DNA of 64,000 nt from Burkholderia cenocepacia (GCF_014211915.1 NZ_CP060039.1:2852001-2916000); one strand, 5' to 3'; shown: positions 53,768 to 63,770, numbered from the stretch's first letter. A program made the numbers and translations. Notes: generated by a model from the sequence alone, not told the origin.

Positions 53768-54496
53768 ATGGACAACCAGACTCAGACCACGCCGCAAAAG
53801 CAACGCCTCCACCCGCTGATCGCCACCGCAGCCGGCGCCGTCATCGTCGCCAGCCTCGCGGCGACGGCAGCAATCACGGGCGTGTTCCCGAAAGCCACCA
53901 GCAGCAATGAACAGAATGGTCAGACCCAGGCTGCGCTGATCGCGTCGCAGCCGGCCGTCGATACGGCCGCGGCCGCCAGCGCCGCGCTGGCCGCACAAGC
54001 GCAGCGGCAGGCCGCGGAACAGGCCGCCGCGCAGCAGAAGGCCGCCGTCGCGCAGGCCGAGCCGAAGCCGGCGCCGCGCCCGGCCGCGCCGCACCGCCGT
54101 CACACGACCGCGCCGCAGCCGCCGCAATACGCGCAGCAGCCGTCGGCGCCGGCGCAAGCCTACTGCCAGAGTTGCGGCACGGTCGTCGCGATCACGCAGA
54201 CGCGCACGCCGGGCCAGAGCTCGGGGATCGGCGCCGTGGGCGGCGCAGCGGCCGGTGGCCTGCTCGGCAACCAGTTCGGCAACGGCAACGGCCGCACCGC
54301 GATGACGATCATCGGCGCGCTGGGCGGCGGTCTCGCCGGCAACCAGGTCGAGAAGCAGGTCCGCGCGGAAACCGACTATCAGGTGCAAGTGCAGATGGAA
54401 AGCGGCGCGACGCGCACGTTCACGTACCACAACCCGCCGCCGTTCGGCCAGGGTCAGCGCGTGCGGATCGAGAACGGCACGCTGGTCGGCGCTTGA
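53768..54496 (+). CDS. Glycine-zipper 2TM-domain membrane protein
   Basis: 242 residues. N-terminal transmembrane anchor (HPLIATAAGAVIVASLAATAAITGVF). The middle is Ala/Gln/Pro-rich (about 45-130) and probably disordered. A CxxC (YCQSCGTV) comes before the glycine zipper (GAVGGAAAGGLLGNQFGNGNGRTAMTIIGALGGGLAGNQ), which is typical of SlyB/17-kDa surface-antigen-like proteins, then a small beta domain (YQVQVQMESGATRTFTY). Probably periplasm-facing; function unknown. GGAG seven bases before ATG 53768. Confidence 0.85.
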   Translation: MDNQTQTTPQKQRLHPLIATAAGAVIVASLAATAAITGVFPKATSSNEQNGQTQAALIASQPAVDTAAAASAALAAQAQRQAAEQAAAQQKAAVAQAEPKPAPRPAAPHRRHTTAPQPPQYAQQPSAPAQAYCQSCGTVVAITQTRTPGQSSGIGAVGGAAAGGLLGNQFGNGNGRTAMTIIGALGGGLAGNQVEKQVRAETDYQVQVQMESGATRTFTYHNPPPFGQGQRVRIENGTLVGA

Positions 54497-54557
54497 AGCT
54501 GATCGTGTAGTCGCCGGCGTCCCGCTGCCCGCACGTCGTGCGCGGCGTCGCCCAAAA

Positions 54558-54597
54558 CGAAAACGGCTCGCGAGCAAGCGCTCACGAGCCGTTTTTC
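54558..54597. terminator. Bidirectional terminator between the glycine-zipper gene and the isc operon
   Basis: AAAACGGCTCG (54560-54570) pairs with CGAGCCGTTTT (54585-54595), followed by a further T. Strong stem with A and T tracts on each side; serves both converging units. Confidence 0.9.
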
Positions 54598-54647
54598 ATT
54601 GACGCGGCGCGCACCGTTGCAGCGCACGCCGTGGCCGTTCGGGTCGA

Positions 54648-54857
54648 TCAGTCCTCGTCGTCGAAATCCGATTCGTCGATCCAGTGCGCCTGGATCGCCT
54701 CGAGGATCTTCTCGCCGGAGTGCGTCGGATCGTCGTCGAAGCCGTCGAGCTCGAGCACCCACTGGCGCAGGTCGACGAAGTTGATCCGCTGCGGGTCGAT
54801 GTCGGGGTGCTTGTCCGCCAGCGCAATGGCTATTTCACGCGAATCGGTCCATTTCAT
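54648..54857 (-). CDS. iscX: Fe-S cluster assembly protein IscX
   Basis: 69 residues, acidic. KWTDSREIAIALADKHPDIDPQRINFVDLRQWVLEL matches IscX, which binds IscS and iron and modulates the ISC system. GGAGGCAGGCG before ATG 54857 is a good ribosome site. Last gene of the isc operon, 19 bp after fdx. Confidence 0.95.
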   Translation of the reverse strand: MKWTDSREIAIALADKHPDIDPQRINFVDLRQWVLELDGFDDDPTHSGEKILEAIQAHWIDESDFDDED

Positions 54858-54876
54858 CGCCTGCCTCCGGTTCCTG

Positions 54877-55218
54877 TCAGTGATTTTCCTTCGCGTGGTT
54901 GATCGAGTACTTCGGGATCTCGACCACCAGGTCCGAATCTTCCTTCACGATCGCCTGGCACGACAGGCGCGACGTCGGCTCCAGGCCCCACGCCTTGTCC
55001 AGCAGATCGTCCTCGTCCTCCTCGGACGGCGTCAGATCGTTGAAGCCTTCGCGGATCACCACGTGGCACGTCGTGCATGCGCACGACTTCTCGCATGCAT
55101 GTTCGATCTCGATCCCGTGATCGAGCAGGTTGTCGCAGATACTCTTGCCGGGCGTCGCGTCGATCACCGCGCCGTCCGGGCACAGTTCGACGTGAGGCAG
55201 CACCACCAGTTGAGGCAT
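54877..55218 (-). CDS. fdx: ISC-type [2Fe-2S] ferredoxin
   Basis: 113 residues. The four cluster cysteines are in HACEKSCACTTCHVV (C-x5-C-x2-C) and RLSCQAI. An acidic helix (PSEEDEDDLLDKAWGL) is typical of the ISC/adrenodoxin type. Supplies electrons for cluster assembly on IscU. It follows hscA by 87 bp. Confidence 0.96.
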   Translation of the reverse strand: MPQLVVLPHVELCPDGAVIDATPGKSICDNLLDHGIEIEHACEKSCACTTCHVVIREGFNDLTPSEEDEDDLLDKAWGLEPTSRLSCQAIVKEDSDLVVEIPKYSINHAKENH

Positions 55219-55305
55219 GTTCGTTCCGTCAGTCAGGGTGCGGCGCCGCGCGCCGCACGTTCATCATCGCGCGGGCCGTTGCCGGCCGATGCGCGGTTCG
55301 TGGGT

Positions 55306-57174
55306 TCAGATCTCGTCGAGCCGGCGGCCCGACAGCGCGCGCCTGATGCTCTTGTCCATCCGGCGCGCCGCGAATTCGTCGGTCCCGTCGGCCAGCGCCT
55401 TGGTCGCCGCTTCGATCGCATTCGTATCGTCGCCCTGCGCGACCGCGCGCAACGCCGCGGCGAGCGCATCGACCTGCGCGCGCTCGTCGGCCTCGAGCAG
55501 TTCGCCGTCGGCCGCCAGCGCGGCCTGCGTCGCCTCGAGCATCCGTTCGGCCTCGACCTGCGCTTCGCGCAGCGCGCGGGCCCGCATGTCGATTTCGGCG
55601 GTCTTGAAGCTGTCTTCCAGCATCTTCGCGATGTCGTCGTCGGCGAGGCCGTACGACGGCTTCACGACGACCGATGCCTCGACGCCCGACAACTGCTCGC
55701 GTGCGAACACCGACAGCAGGCCGTCCGCGTCGACCTGATAGGTCACGCGAATGCGAGCCGCGCCCGCCGTCATCGGCGGAATGCCGCGCAGCTCGAAGCG
55801 CGCGAGCGACCGGCAGTCGGCGACGAGCTCGCGCTCGCCCTGCACGACGTGGATCGCCATCGCGGTCTGGCCGTCCTTGAAGGTCGTGAATTCCTGCGCA
55901 CGCGCGATCGGAATCGTCGAGTTGCGCGGAATGATCTTCTCGACGAGGCCACCCATCGTCTCGACACCAAGCGACAGCGGAATCACGTCGAGCAGCAGCC
56001 AGTCGTCGCCGGTGCCGCGATTGCCCGCGAGCAGATCGGCCTGGATCGCCGCGCCGAGCGCGACGACCTGATCCGGATCGAGGTTCACGAGCGGCGGCTG
56101 GCCGAAATACTTCGCGACCGCGTCGCGGATCACCGGCATGCGCGTCGCGCCGCCGACGAGCACGACGCCCTTGATGTCGGCCGGCGTGACCTGCGCATCG
56201 CGCAGCGCCTTGCGGGTCGGCGTGAGCGTGCGCTGCACGAGCGGCTCGACGAGCGACGCGAAGGTATCGTGCGAAATCGTCTGCACGAGGTGTGCGCCGC
56301 TCGACAGCGTCACGTCGAGCGCCGCTTCGGGCGCCGACGACAGCGCTTCCTTCAGCACGCGCACCCGATCGAGCAGCAGGCGCACGTCTTCGGGCGCGAG
56401 CGTCTTCGCGTCGATCCCGGCCTGCGCGAGCACGTGGCCGAACAGCGCGTGGTCGAAATCGTCGCCGCCGAGCGCGGAATCGCCGCCCGCGGCCAGCACC
56501 TCGAACACGCCCTTGGTCAGCTTCAGGATCGACAGGTCGAACGTGCCGCCGCCGAGGTCGTACACCGCGTAAAGGCCTTCGGCCGCGTTGTCGAGACCGT
56601 AGGCAATCGCCGCGGCGGTCGGTTCGTTCAGCAGGCGCAGCACGTTGAGGCCCGCGAGACGCGCGGCATCCTTGGTCGCCTGGCGCTGCGCATCGTCGAA
56701 GTAAGCCGGCACCGTGATCACCGCGCCGACCAGCTCGTCGCCGAGCGAATCTTCCGCGCGATAACGCAGCGTCGCGAGAATCTCGGCCGACACTTCGACC
56801 GGGCTCTTCACGCCGTCGATCGTACGGATCTGCACCATGCCCGGCGCATCGACGAATTCGTACGGCGCGTTCGCCGCGCCTTCGACCTCGGCCTTGCCGC
56901 GGCCCATGAAGCGCTTGACCGACACGATCGTATTGCGCGGATCGGTCGCGGCCTGCTCCTTCGCTTCGTGGCCGATGCGGCGGCCGCCCTTCTCGAGGTA
57001 ACGGACCACCGACGGCAGCAGCACGCGGCCCGCTTCGTCCGGCAGGACTTCGGGCACGCTGTTGCGCACGGCGGCGACGAGCGAGTTCGTCGTGCCGAGA
57101 TCGATCCCGACGGCGAGTCGCCGCTGGTGCGGCGCCGGCGCCATGCCCGGTTCGGAAATTTGCAGTAAAGCCAT
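55306..57174 (-). CDS. hscA: Fe-S protein assembly chaperone HscA
   Basis: Hsp70-type ATPase that, with HscB, helps transfer clusters from IscU. 622 residues (E. coli 616). ATPase domain [26 protein letters not shown]; substrate-binding domain from about 390 ([27 protein letters not shown]). ATG 57174 ([10 protein letters not shown]) matches the family; a start at 57219 would add 15 residues. Confidence 0.97.
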   Translation of the reverse strand: MALLQISEPGMAPAPHQRRLAVGIDLGTTNSLVAAVRNSVPEVLPDEAGRVLLPSVVRYLEKGGRRIGHEAKEQAATDPRNTIVSVKRFMGRGKAEVEGAANAPYEFVDAPGMVQIRTIDGVKSPVEVSAEILATLRYRAEDSLGDELVGAVITVPAYFDDAQRQATKDAARLAGLNVLRLLNEPTAAAIAYGLDNAAEGLYAVYDLGGGTFDLSILKLTKGVFEVLAAGGDSALGGDDFDHALFGHVLAQAGIDAKTLAPEDVRLLLDRVRVLKEALSSAPEAALDVTLSSGAHLVQTISHDTFASLVEPLVQRTLTPTRKALRDAQVTPADIKGVVLVGGATRMPVIRDAVAKYFGQPPLVNLDPDQVVALGAAIQADLLAGNRGTGDDWLLLDVIPLSLGVETMGGLVEKIIPRNSTIPIARAQEFTTFKDGQTAMAIHVVQGERELVADCRSLARFELRGIPPMTAGAARIRVTYQVDADGLLSVFAREQLSGVEASVVVKPSYGLADDDIAKMLEDSFKTAEIDMRARALREAQVEAERMLEATQAALAADGELLEADERAQVDALAAALRAVAQGDDTNAIEAATKALADGTDEFAARRMDKSIRRALSGRRLDEI

Positions 57175-57228
57175 CTTGGTTCGTTCGGGCGCTCGGCCCG
57201 TTTGCTGCGCGTGCCGCAAGGCACGCGG

Positions 57229-57756
57229 TTAAGTTTCGAGGCGCTCGATCTGCGCGCCCACTTCCGACGCGACTCGTTCGATGAACATCAGCTGACGCAC
57301 GGCTTCCGCGGCGGCCTGGTCGGCACCGCTGTCGAGCAGCGTGCCGAGGCGCTCGACGCGCACGCGCTTCTCGTCGCGCAGCTCGGCGAGCAGCGCATCG
57401 AGCGCGTCGACGTTGCGGGCGGCCGCGGCATCCTCGATGCCCTCGCGCCACTCCATCTGCTGCATCAGGAACGCAGGCTCCATCGCCGTGTTGTTTTCCG
57501 CGCCGATGTCGACACCGCGCAGCGACAACAGATAGGACGCGCGCTTCAACGGATCGCGCAGCGTGCGGTACGCCTCGTTCGCGCGAGTGGCCCATTGCAT
57601 CGCGATACGCTTTTGCGCGTCGCCGGCCGCCGCGAAGCGGTCGGGATGCACCTGCGTCTGCACCGTCCGGTAGGCGGCGTCGAGCGCCGTCTCGTCGAGC
57701 GCGAATTGCGCCGGCAGGTGAAACAGGTCGAAATGGCTGTTTTTCAGCGAAACCAT
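57229..57756 (-). CDS. hscB: Fe-S assembly co-chaperone HscB
   Basis: J-type co-chaperone of HscA that binds IscU. 175 residues. J-domain with the HPD motif ([14 protein letters not shown], about 37-39) and a C-terminal three-helix IscU-binding domain ([15 protein letters not shown] onward). ATG 57756; a longer open frame upstream (57834) has no family match. Confidence 0.96.
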   Translation of the reverse strand: MVSLKNSHFDLFHLPAQFALDETALDAAYRTVQTQVHPDRFAAAGDAQKRIAMQWATRANEAYRTLRDPLKRASYLLSLRGVDIGAENNTAMEPAFLMQQMEWREGIEDAAAARNVDALDALLAELRDEKRVRVERLGTLLDSGADQAAAEAVRQLMFIERVASEVGAQIERLET

Positions 57757-57852
57757 CGTCGCGTTCAATTCCGGTTCGTCGTGCGGCAAGCGCCGCACAT
57801 TAAAAAGGCGGCCCGTGCCGCCTCTTGCCCGCATCGCGCGGAGGGAGCCGCG

Positions 57853-58176
57853 TCACACGCGGAACGATTCCCCGCACCCGCACTCGTCCTTCACGTTCGG
57901 GTTGTTGAACTTGAACCCTTCATTCAGGCCTTCGCGGGCGAAGTCGAGCTCGGTGCCGTCGATATACGCGAGGCTCTTCGGATCGACGACGACCTTCACG
58001 CCATGGCTCTCGAACACCTGATCCTCCGGAGCCAGATCGTCGACATACTCGAGCTTGTACGCGAGCCCCGAGCACCCGGTCGTACGAACGCCAAGCCGCA
58101 GGCCCACACCCTTGCCGCGACGGACGAGGTATTTCTGAACGTGCTGTGCTGCTTTTTCGGTCAGTGTAATTGCCAT
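57853..58176 (-). CDS. iscA: Iron-sulfur cluster carrier IscA
   Basis: A-type carrier. 107 residues. The three cluster cysteines are in TTGCSG and [12 protein letters not shown] 58176 ([14 protein letters not shown]). 96 bp separate it from hscB and 65 bp from iscU. Confidence 0.97.
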   Translation of the reverse strand: MAITLTEKAAQHVQKYLVRRGKGVGLRLGVRTTGCSGLAYKLEYVDDLAPEDQVFESHGVKVVVDPKSLAYIDGTELDFAREGLNEGFKFNNPNVKDECGCGESFRV

Positions 58177-58241
58177 GATGTCCTTGCCGCGGCGCCCCAC
58201 CCGGAGGCCCCGCGTTTCCTTCCCTAGCCGCTCGATGCCGC

Positions 58242-58649
58242 TCAGGCTGCTGCCTGATCGCTTTCCTTGGTGTCGTGGCGCTTCTTGTAGTCGGCCACGG
58301 CTGCCTTGATCGCGTCTTCCGCGAGGATCGAACAGTGAATCTTCACCGGCGGCAGCGCGAGTTCTTCGGCGATCTGCGTGTTCTTGATCGACAGTGCCTC
58401 GTCGAGCGTCTTGCCCTTCACCCATTCGGTGACGAGCGAGCTCGATGCGATCGCCGAACCGCAACCGTAGGTCTTGAACTTCGCGTCTTCGATCACACCG
58501 TCCGCGCCGACGCGGATCTGCAGCTTCATCACGTCGCCGCATGCCGGCGCGCCGACCATGCCCGTGCCGACCGTGTCGTCGTCCTTCGCGAACGAACCGA
58601 CGTTGCGCGGGTTTTCGTAGTGATCCAGAACCTTGTTGCTGTAAGACAT
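58242..58649 (-). CDS. iscU: Fe-S cluster scaffold IscU
   Basis: Scaffold on which [2Fe-2S] clusters are built. 135 residues. The ligand cysteines are in [20 protein letters not shown] and IHCSILAED; the HscA-recognition motif LPPVK is present ([11 protein letters not shown]). ATG 58649. Confidence 0.98.
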   Translation of the reverse strand: MSYSNKVLDHYENPRNVGSFAKDDDTVGTGMVGAPACGDVMKLQIRVGADGVIEDAKFKTYGCGSAIASSSLVTEWVKGKTLDEALSIKNTQIAEELALPPVKIHCSILAEDAIKAAVADYKKRHDTKESDQAAA

Positions 58650-58716
58650 GACTCAGACTCCTTGACTCGTTACGCCTGCGTGCGTCAATCCGCCCGCGGT
58701 TGCATTCAATGCGGTA

Positions 58717-59940
58717 TCAGTGCGCGGCCCATTCGATCGTCGACAGATCGATGCCTTCCTGGTGCATTTCCCAGAGCGGCGACAGTTCGCGCAGCTTCGC
58801 GATCTTGCTGTTCAGCAGGTTGATCACGAAGTCGACTTCCTGCTCCGTCGTGAAGCGGCCGACCGTGAAGCGGATCGAGCTGTGCGCGAGCTCGTCGTTG
58901 CGGCCGAGCGCACGCAGCACGTACGACGGCTCCAGCGACGCCGACGTGCACGCGGAGCCCGACGACACCGCGACGTCCTTGATCGCCATGATCAGCGACT
59001 CGCCTTCGACGAAGTTGAAGCTGATGTTCAGGTTGTGCGGGACACGGTGATCCATGTCGCCGTTCACGTAGGTTTCCTCGATCTGCGACAGGCCGCGCAG
59101 CAGCTTGTCGCGCAGCATGCGGATACGCTCGTTCTCGGTCGCCATTTCCTCGCGCGCGATGCGGAACGCTTCACCCATGCCGACGATCTGGTGCGTCGGC
59201 AGCGTGCCCGAACGCATGCCGCGCTCGTGACCGCCGCCGTGCATCTGCGCTTCGATGCGCACACGCGGCTTGCGGCGCACGTACAGCGCGCCGATGCCCT
59301 TCGGGCCGTAGGTCTTGTGTGCCGAGAACGACATCAGGTCGACCTTCAGCTTCGCGAGGTCGATCGCGACCTTGCCGGTCGACTGCGCGGCATCGACGTG
59401 GAACACGATGCCCTTCTCTCGGCAGATTTCGCCGATCGTCTCGATGTCCTGGATCACGCCGATCTCGTTGTTCACGTGCATCACCGACACGAGGATCGTG
59501 TCCGGGCGCAGCGCGGCCTTGAACACGTCGAGGTCGATCAGGCCGTCATCCTTCACGTCGAGGTAGGTGACTTCGAAACCGTCGCGCTCGAGCTCGCGGC
59601 ACGTATCGAGCACGGCCTTGTGCTCCGTCTTCACCGTGATGATGTGCTTGCCCTTGCCCTTGTAGAAGTTCGCGGCGCCCTTGATCGCGAGGTTGTCCGA
59701 CTCCGTGGCGCCGGACGTCCAGATGATCTCGCGCGGGTCGGCGTTCACAAGTGCGGCCACCTGTTCGCGCGCTTCCTCGACTGCACGCTCCGCGTCCCAG
59801 CCGTAAGCGTGGCTGCGCGACGCCGGGTTGCCGAACTGCTCGCGCAGGTACGGCACCATCTTATCGACCACGCGCGGATCGACGGGCGTCGTCGCGCTGT
59901 AATCCATATAGATGGGCAGGTGGAGAGTCTCTTGGGTCAT
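58717..59940 (-). CDS. iscS: Cysteine desulfurase IscS
   Basis: PLP enzyme that supplies sulfur from cysteine to IscU and to tRNA thiolation. 407 residues. N-terminal [19 protein letters not shown] lysine in [12 protein letters not shown]; the mobile catalytic Cys in [16 protein letters not shown] (about residue 330). ATG 59940. 65 bp after iscR. Confidence 0.98.
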   Translation of the reverse strand: MTQETLHLPIYMDYSATTPVDPRVVDKMVPYLREQFGNPASRSHAYGWDAERAVEEAREQVAALVNADPREIIWTSGATESDNLAIKGAANFYKGKGKHIITVKTEHKAVLDTCRELERDGFEVTYLDVKDDGLIDLDVFKAALRPDTILVSVMHVNNEIGVIQDIETIGEICREKGIVFHVDAAQSTGKVAIDLAKLKVDLMSFSAHKTYGPKGIGALYVRRKPRVRIEAQMHGGGHERGMRSGTLPTHQIVGMGEAFRIAREEMATENERIRMLRDKLLRGLSQIEETYVNGDMDHRVPHNLNISFNFVEGESLIMAIKDVAVSSGSACTSASLEPSYVLRALGRNDELAHSSIRFTVGRFTTEQEVDFVINLLNSKIAKLRELSPLWEMHQEGIDLSTIEWAAH

Positions 59941-60005
59941 CTGTCGCTCCGGGTATTCTGTGCAGGGACTATGTGCGTTATGGGGGTTGGCGGGCGCTTT
60001 CGCGC

Positions 60006-60545
60006 TCACGAACTCGCGATGTTGAACACCGAATTGGGGCCGAGCGGCATCGTGCGCACGGGCTCGGCCGGTGCGGCGACGGGCTCCGGCGCGCGACGGT
60101 CGCGCAGCACCGCGGGGGCACCCTCGCGTGCGCGCTGCTGATCGACGAGATCCTGCAGCGACACCGAATCGAGGTATTCGACCATCTTCTGGTTCAGCGT
60201 CGACCACAGCTCGTGCGTCATGCAATGGCCGTCGGGCTGCTTCGAGCCGTCGCACGTGCCTTTGCCGCCGCACTGCGTGGCGTCGAGCGGTTCATCGACC
60301 GCGATGATGATGTCGGCAACGGTGACGTCCTGCGCGCGACGCGCGAGGTTGTAGCCGCCGCCCGGGCCGCGCACGGATTCGACGATTTCATGCCTGCGCA
60401 GCTTGCCGAACAGCTGTTCGAGATACGAGAGCGAAATCCGCTGGCGCTGGCTGATGCCTGCAAGCGTCACCGGGCCCTGCTCCTGGCGCAGTGCCAAGTC
60501 AATCATCGCCGTGACGGCGAAACGGCCTTTGGTGGTGAGTCTCAT
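60006..60545 (-). CDS. iscR: Fe-S cluster assembly transcriptional regulator IscR
   Basis: Rrf2-family repressor that senses Fe-S status by its own [2Fe-2S] cluster. 179 residues. Winged helix 1-70 ([47 protein letters not shown]). Cluster ligands Cys92, Cys98 and Cys108 with His111; the loop between the second and third cysteines is four residues longer than in E. coli (C92/C98/C104/H107). It should repress its own operon at the two sites directly upstream. Confidence 0.97.
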   Translation of the reverse strand: MRLTTKGRFAVTAMIDLALRQEQGPVTLAGISQRQRISLSYLEQLFGKLRRHEIVESVRGPGGGYNLARRAQDVTVADIIIAVDEPLDATQCGGKGTCDGSKQPDGHCMTHELWSTLNQKMVEYLDSVSLQDLVDQQRAREGAPAVLRDRRAPEPVAAPAEPVRTMPLGPNSVFNIASS

Positions 60546-60562
60546 GGTGTCTAGGGGACTGC

Positions 60563-60614
60563 AATCTTGACGATTTTGGTCAAGTATAAATATTTGACGT
60601 TTTTAGTCAAGTAT
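60563..60614 (-). promoter_or_regulatory. isc promoter with two IscR type-1 sites
   Basis: Two copies of TTGAC-N7-GTCAA with AT flanks (60567-60583 and 60594-60610), centres 27 bp apart, match the IscR type-1 pattern. On the minus strand a near-consensus promoter runs through them: -35 TTGACT (60605-60610), 16-bp spacer, -10 TATACT (60583-60588). The distal box covers the -35 and spacer; the proximal box covers the -10 and start. Cluster-loaded IscR would therefore block RNA polymerase, giving classic feedback control. Confidence 0.9.
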
Positions 60615-60659
60615 CCATGTCTTTGAAAGGGTATTCGCAGACTGCTGAATAGTGCGCGG

Positions 60660-61142
60660 TCAGCGCGCCGTACGTGCGCGCAGCGTCTCCAGCAGGCCCG
60701 CGCACGCACGCTCGACCTGGTCGAGCACCTGCTCGAAGCCCTGCGCACCGCCGAAATACGGATCGGCCACTTCGGTTTCGGTCGCACCCGGCGCGAATTC
60801 CATCAGCAGGCGCACTTTCTCGCGGTGCTGCGGCGGGCAACGGCGGCGCAGTTCGGCGAGATTCGCCTCGTCCATCGCGAGCAGCAGGTCGAATTGCTCG
60901 AAATCCGCCGCGCTCACCTGCCGGGCGCGCAGCGCCGACAGATCGTAGCCGCGGCTGCGGGCCGCCGCCTGCGCACGCGTATCGGGCGGCTCGCCCACGT
61001 GCCAGTCGCCGGTGCCGGCCGAATCGACCGCGATCCGGTCGGCCAGCGCGGCCGCGTCGACCTGGTGGCGCATCACGCCTTCCGCGGTGGGCGAACGGCA
61101 GATGTTGCCGAGACAGACGAAACAGATCGCAACGCGGGTCAT
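60660..61142 (-). CDS. Low-molecular-weight protein-tyrosine phosphatase
   Basis: 160 residues. Active-site loop C-x5-R at 10-16 (FVCLGNICRSP) and the general acid Asp in DPYFGG. Small bacterial members act on tyrosine kinases of capsule/exopolysaccharide systems or are stand-alone; no partner kinase is here. It lies directly upstream of iscR on the same strand, separated by the isc promoter. ATG 61142. Confidence 0.93.
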   Translation of the reverse strand: MTRVAICFVCLGNICRSPTAEGVMRHQVDAAALADRIAVDSAGTGDWHVGEPPDTRAQAAARSRGYDLSALRARQVSAADFEQFDLLLAMDEANLAELRRRCPPQHREKVRLLMEFAPGATETEVADPYFGGAQGFEQVLDQVERACAGLLETLRARTAR

Positions 61143-61243
61143 CGCACTATCGGAAAGCCGCGGCGGACCGCGTGGGAGAAGAACACGCCATTATACAAAG
61201 GCGACCGGAATCGCGCCGTCGCGCAAAGCGACGGCGCCATGCC

Positions 61244-61471
61244 TTACAGCGCCTTCGGCGCAGCGAGCACCATGTCGCCAGACGCCGCCGGCAGCGGCTG
61301 TGCCGCGTCGCCGACCAGCCCGAACGACACCGCGCGCGCGAGTTCGGCGGACGCCTGGTGAACCGCGAGCGGGCCGCGCGACGGCGCACCGGCCATCGCA
61401 TGCAGATAGGCAACCGCTGCCAGCGGAACCACGATTGCCAGCGGCCAGTACATCGATATTGTCTTTTTCAT
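61244..61471 (-). CDS. Small exported or membrane-anchored protein
   Basis: 75 residues. MKKTISMYWPLAIVVPLAAVAYLHAMAGAPS is a signal peptide or N-terminal anchor; the rest (Ala-rich, to APKAL) has no motif I recognise. AAGGAGG eight bases before ATG 61471 is a near-ideal ribosome site, which is the main reason to call it. A palindrome lies 63 bases upstream. Unknown function. Confidence 0.65.
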   Translation of the reverse strand: MKKTISMYWPLAIVVPLAAVAYLHAMAGAPSRGPLAVHQASAELARAVSFGLVGDAAQPLPAASGDMVLAAPKAL

Positions 61472-61533
61472 GATGCGGACCTCCTTGACCTCGTACCCCG
61501 AAACCCAATTCCGGGGACTACAGACGAGATTCT

Positions 61534-61548
61534 ATAGATCACATCTAT
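61534..61548 (-). promoter_or_regulatory. Palindromic operator-like site upstream of the small exported ORF
   Basis: A perfect inverted repeat ATAGAT-N3-ATCTAT in an AT-rich patch, overlapping a -10-like TATAGAAT on the minus strand (61529-61536). It lies 63 bases before the ORF start and 51 bases after the lutB stop. The binding protein is unknown. Confidence 0.45.
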
Positions 61549-61599
61549 CGAGATAAATATACAAATAGCGAACGCACTGTTGCTGCCCGCTGAACAGTG

Positions 61600-63012
61600 T
61601 CAGCCCAAGTGGCTTTGCGACGCCGCGTACAGCTCGCGGAACGTGCGTCCGGTCGGCGTCGGCATGTCGCGCGTGTCCATCCAGCCACCCATCATCGGCA
61701 AGCGCCGCAGCGTGCCGCCGTTGCCGCCCAGCCGCTCGAGGATGCGCACCGCGAGCTTGGTCGTCAGCGCATACAGCAGCGGCCGCCGCGCGAAGAAACC
61801 CCACGCGGCGAGCGCCGCGCGCTCGCGCCATGGCCGCAGGTGGCGCTCGACCTGCTTCTCGCGCAGCGTGCGCAACAGGCGCGACAACGGAATCCCGGCC
61901 GGACAGACGCTGTCGCATTCGCCGCACAGCGTCGCCGCCTGCGGCAGGTCGAGCGCGCGGTCGAGCCCGACGTAGCTCGGCGTCAGCACCGAGCCCATCG
62001 GCCCCGGATAGACCCAGCCGTACGCGTGGCCGCCGACCTTCTGATACACCGGACAATGGTTCATGCAGGCGCCGCAGCGGATGCAGCGCAGCATCTCCTG
62101 GAATTCGCCGCCGATCAGGCCGGTGCGGCCGCCGTCGACGAGCACCACGTAGTTGTGCTCGGGGCCGTCTTCGTCGCCCGGCCCGCGCGGCCCGGTCAGC
62201 AGCGAGAAATAGTTCGACGTCTTCTGCCCGGTCGCGGAACGCGGCAGCAGGCGCATCGCGGTCGCGAGATCCTCGAGGGTCGGCAGCACCTTCTCGATGC
62301 CGGTCACCGCGACATGCACGCGCGGCATCACCGTGCACATCCCCTCGTTCCCTTCGTTCGTCACGATCGCGACCGAGCCCGTCTCGGCAATCACGAAGTT
62401 GCCGCCCGTCACGCCCATGTCGGCCGACATGAAATGCGGGCGCAGCACCTCGCGCGCCTCGCGCGTCATGTCCGGAATCTCGGTGAGCCGCTCGCGCTGG
62501 TGCGTGCGTGCGAACAGGTCGGCGATCTCGTCCTTGTCCTTGTGCACGACGGGCGCGATGATGTGGCTCGGCGGCTCGTTGTCGTTGATCTGCAGGATGT
62601 ATTCGCCGAGGTCCGTCTCGATCGACTGCACGCCCATCTCCGCGAGCACCGCATTCAGGCGCATTTCCTCGGACACCATCGACTTGGTCTTGATGACCTT
62701 CTTCACGTCGTGCCGGCGCGCGATGTCGGCCACGAGCCGCGCGGCGTCCGCGGTCGTTTCCGCGAACAGCACCGTCGTGCCGCGCCGCGTCGCCTCGCGC
62801 TCGAATGCCTCGAGCCACACGTCGAGATGCTCCAGCGCGCGGTTGCGGCGCGCCTTGAGCGCGGCGCGCGTGGCCGGGAAGTCGATCAGGGTCATCGCGT
62901 CGGCGCGCGCGGACACGAACTTCGTCGACAGCTTCTTCAGGTTCTGCTGCAGGCGCTGGTCGGCCAGCTTCTGGCCGGCGCGCGCCTTGAAATGCATCGA
63001 TTGGACTTGCAT
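61600..63012 (-). CDS. lutB: Lactate-utilisation iron-sulfur protein LutB
   Basis: Component of the LutABC-type L-lactate oxidising complex. 470 residues. N-terminal LUD-type domain (KARRNRALEHLDVWLEAFEREATRRGTTVLFAETT; KTKSMVSEEM; VTGGNFVIAETGSVAIVTNEGN). Then two 4Fe-4S motifs, CIRCGACMNHCPVY and CGECDSVCPAGIPLSRLL. ATG 63012 chosen; an internal ATG at 62997 is possible. It lies 35 bp after lutA. Confidence 0.93.
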   Translation of the reverse strand: MQVQSMHFKARAGQKLADQRLQQNLKKLSTKFVSARADAMTLIDFPATRAALKARRNRALEHLDVWLEAFEREATRRGTTVLFAETTADAARLVADIARRHDVKKVIKTKSMVSEEMRLNAVLAEMGVQSIETDLGEYILQINDNEPPSHIIAPVVHKDKDEIADLFARTHQRERLTEIPDMTREAREVLRPHFMSADMGVTGGNFVIAETGSVAIVTNEGNEGMCTVMPRVHVAVTGIEKVLPTLEDLATAMRLLPRSATGQKTSNYFSLLTGPRGPGDEDGPEHNYVVLVDGGRTGLIGGEFQEMLRCIRCGACMNHCPVYQKVGGHAYGWVYPGPMGSVLTPSYVGLDRALDLPQAATLCGECDSVCPAGIPLSRLLRTLREKQVERHLRPWRERAALAAWGFFARRPLLYALTTKLAVRILERLGGNGGTLRRLPMMGGWMDTRDMPTPTGRTFRELYAASQSHLG

Positions 63013-63047
63013 CGCGGTATCGGGGGAAAAGTGAGCGGAACCGGGCG

Positions 63048-63770
63048 TCAGACGTCGCCCGCCAGCACCTGCGCGACGTGCAGCACGCGCGTGTCGCGGT
63101 CGCCGGTGCGGCGCAACCGCCCTTCGATGTTCAGCATGCAGCCGAGATCGCCGAGCACGACGGTACCCGCGCCCGACGCGCGCACGTTCGCGCATTTCTC
63201 GTCCGCGATGGCCGCCGAGATGTCGCCGTATTTCACCGAGAACGTGCCGCCGAAGCCGCAACAGTGCTCGCAGTCCTTCATCTCGGTCACCGCGACGCCG
63301 CGCTGCGCGAGCAGCGCACGCGGCTGCGCCTTCACGCCGAGCTCGCGCAGGCCCGAGCACGAATCGTGATAGGTGACCGGGCCGGTGAATTCGCCCGGCG
63401 CGAGCGACACCTTCGCGACGTTCGCGAGAAAATCGGTCAATTCGTGGACTTTCTGCTGGAACCGCGTGTAACGCCCCATCAGTTCGGGATCGTCGCGGAA
63501 CAGGTCGCCGTAGTGCGCGCGGATCATCCCGCCGCACGAACCCGACGGCGCGACGACGTAATCGAACTGCTCGAACTCGCGCAGCGTCTTTTCCGCGAGA
63601 TCGCGCGCGAGCGCGCGGTCGCCCGAGTTGTAGGCCGGCTGGCCGCAGCAGGTCTGCGCGGGCGGCACGATCACTTCATAGCCGGCGTCGCGAATCAGCT
63701 TGAGCGCCGAAAAGCCGATTTCGGGGCGCATCAGGTCGACCAGGCAGGTCACGAACAAACCGACTCGCAT
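63048..63770 (-). CDS. lutA: Lactate-utilisation iron-sulfur protein LutA (CCG-domain)
   Basis: 240 residues. Two cysteine-rich CCG-type repeats: TCCGQPAYNSG and HCCGFGGTFSVKYGDIS, with further cysteines in APSGSCGGM and YHDSCSGLREL; such domains bind a noncubane [4Fe-4S] cluster. AAGGAGCACGT before ATG 63770 is a strong ribosome site. It heads the lutA-lutB pair and diverges from a probable IclR-type regulator. No lutC gene is in the window. Confidence 0.93.
   Translation of the reverse strand: MRVGLFVTCLVDLMRPEIGFSALKLIRDAGYEVIVPPAQTCCGQPAYNSGDRALARDLAEKTLREFEQFDYVVAPSGSCGGMIRAHYGDLFRDDPELMGRYTRFQQKVHELTDFLANVAKVSLAPGEFTGPVTYHDSCSGLRELGVKAQPRALLAQRGVAVTEMKDCEHCCGFGGTFSVKYGDISAAIADEKCANVRASGAGTVVLGDLGCMLNIEGRLRRTGDRDTRVLHVAQVLAGDV

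Noticed and set aside
54497..54647. Small antisense ORFs between the glycine-zipper gene and iscX
   Set aside because: They overlap a strong terminator and have no ribosome site or conserved motif.
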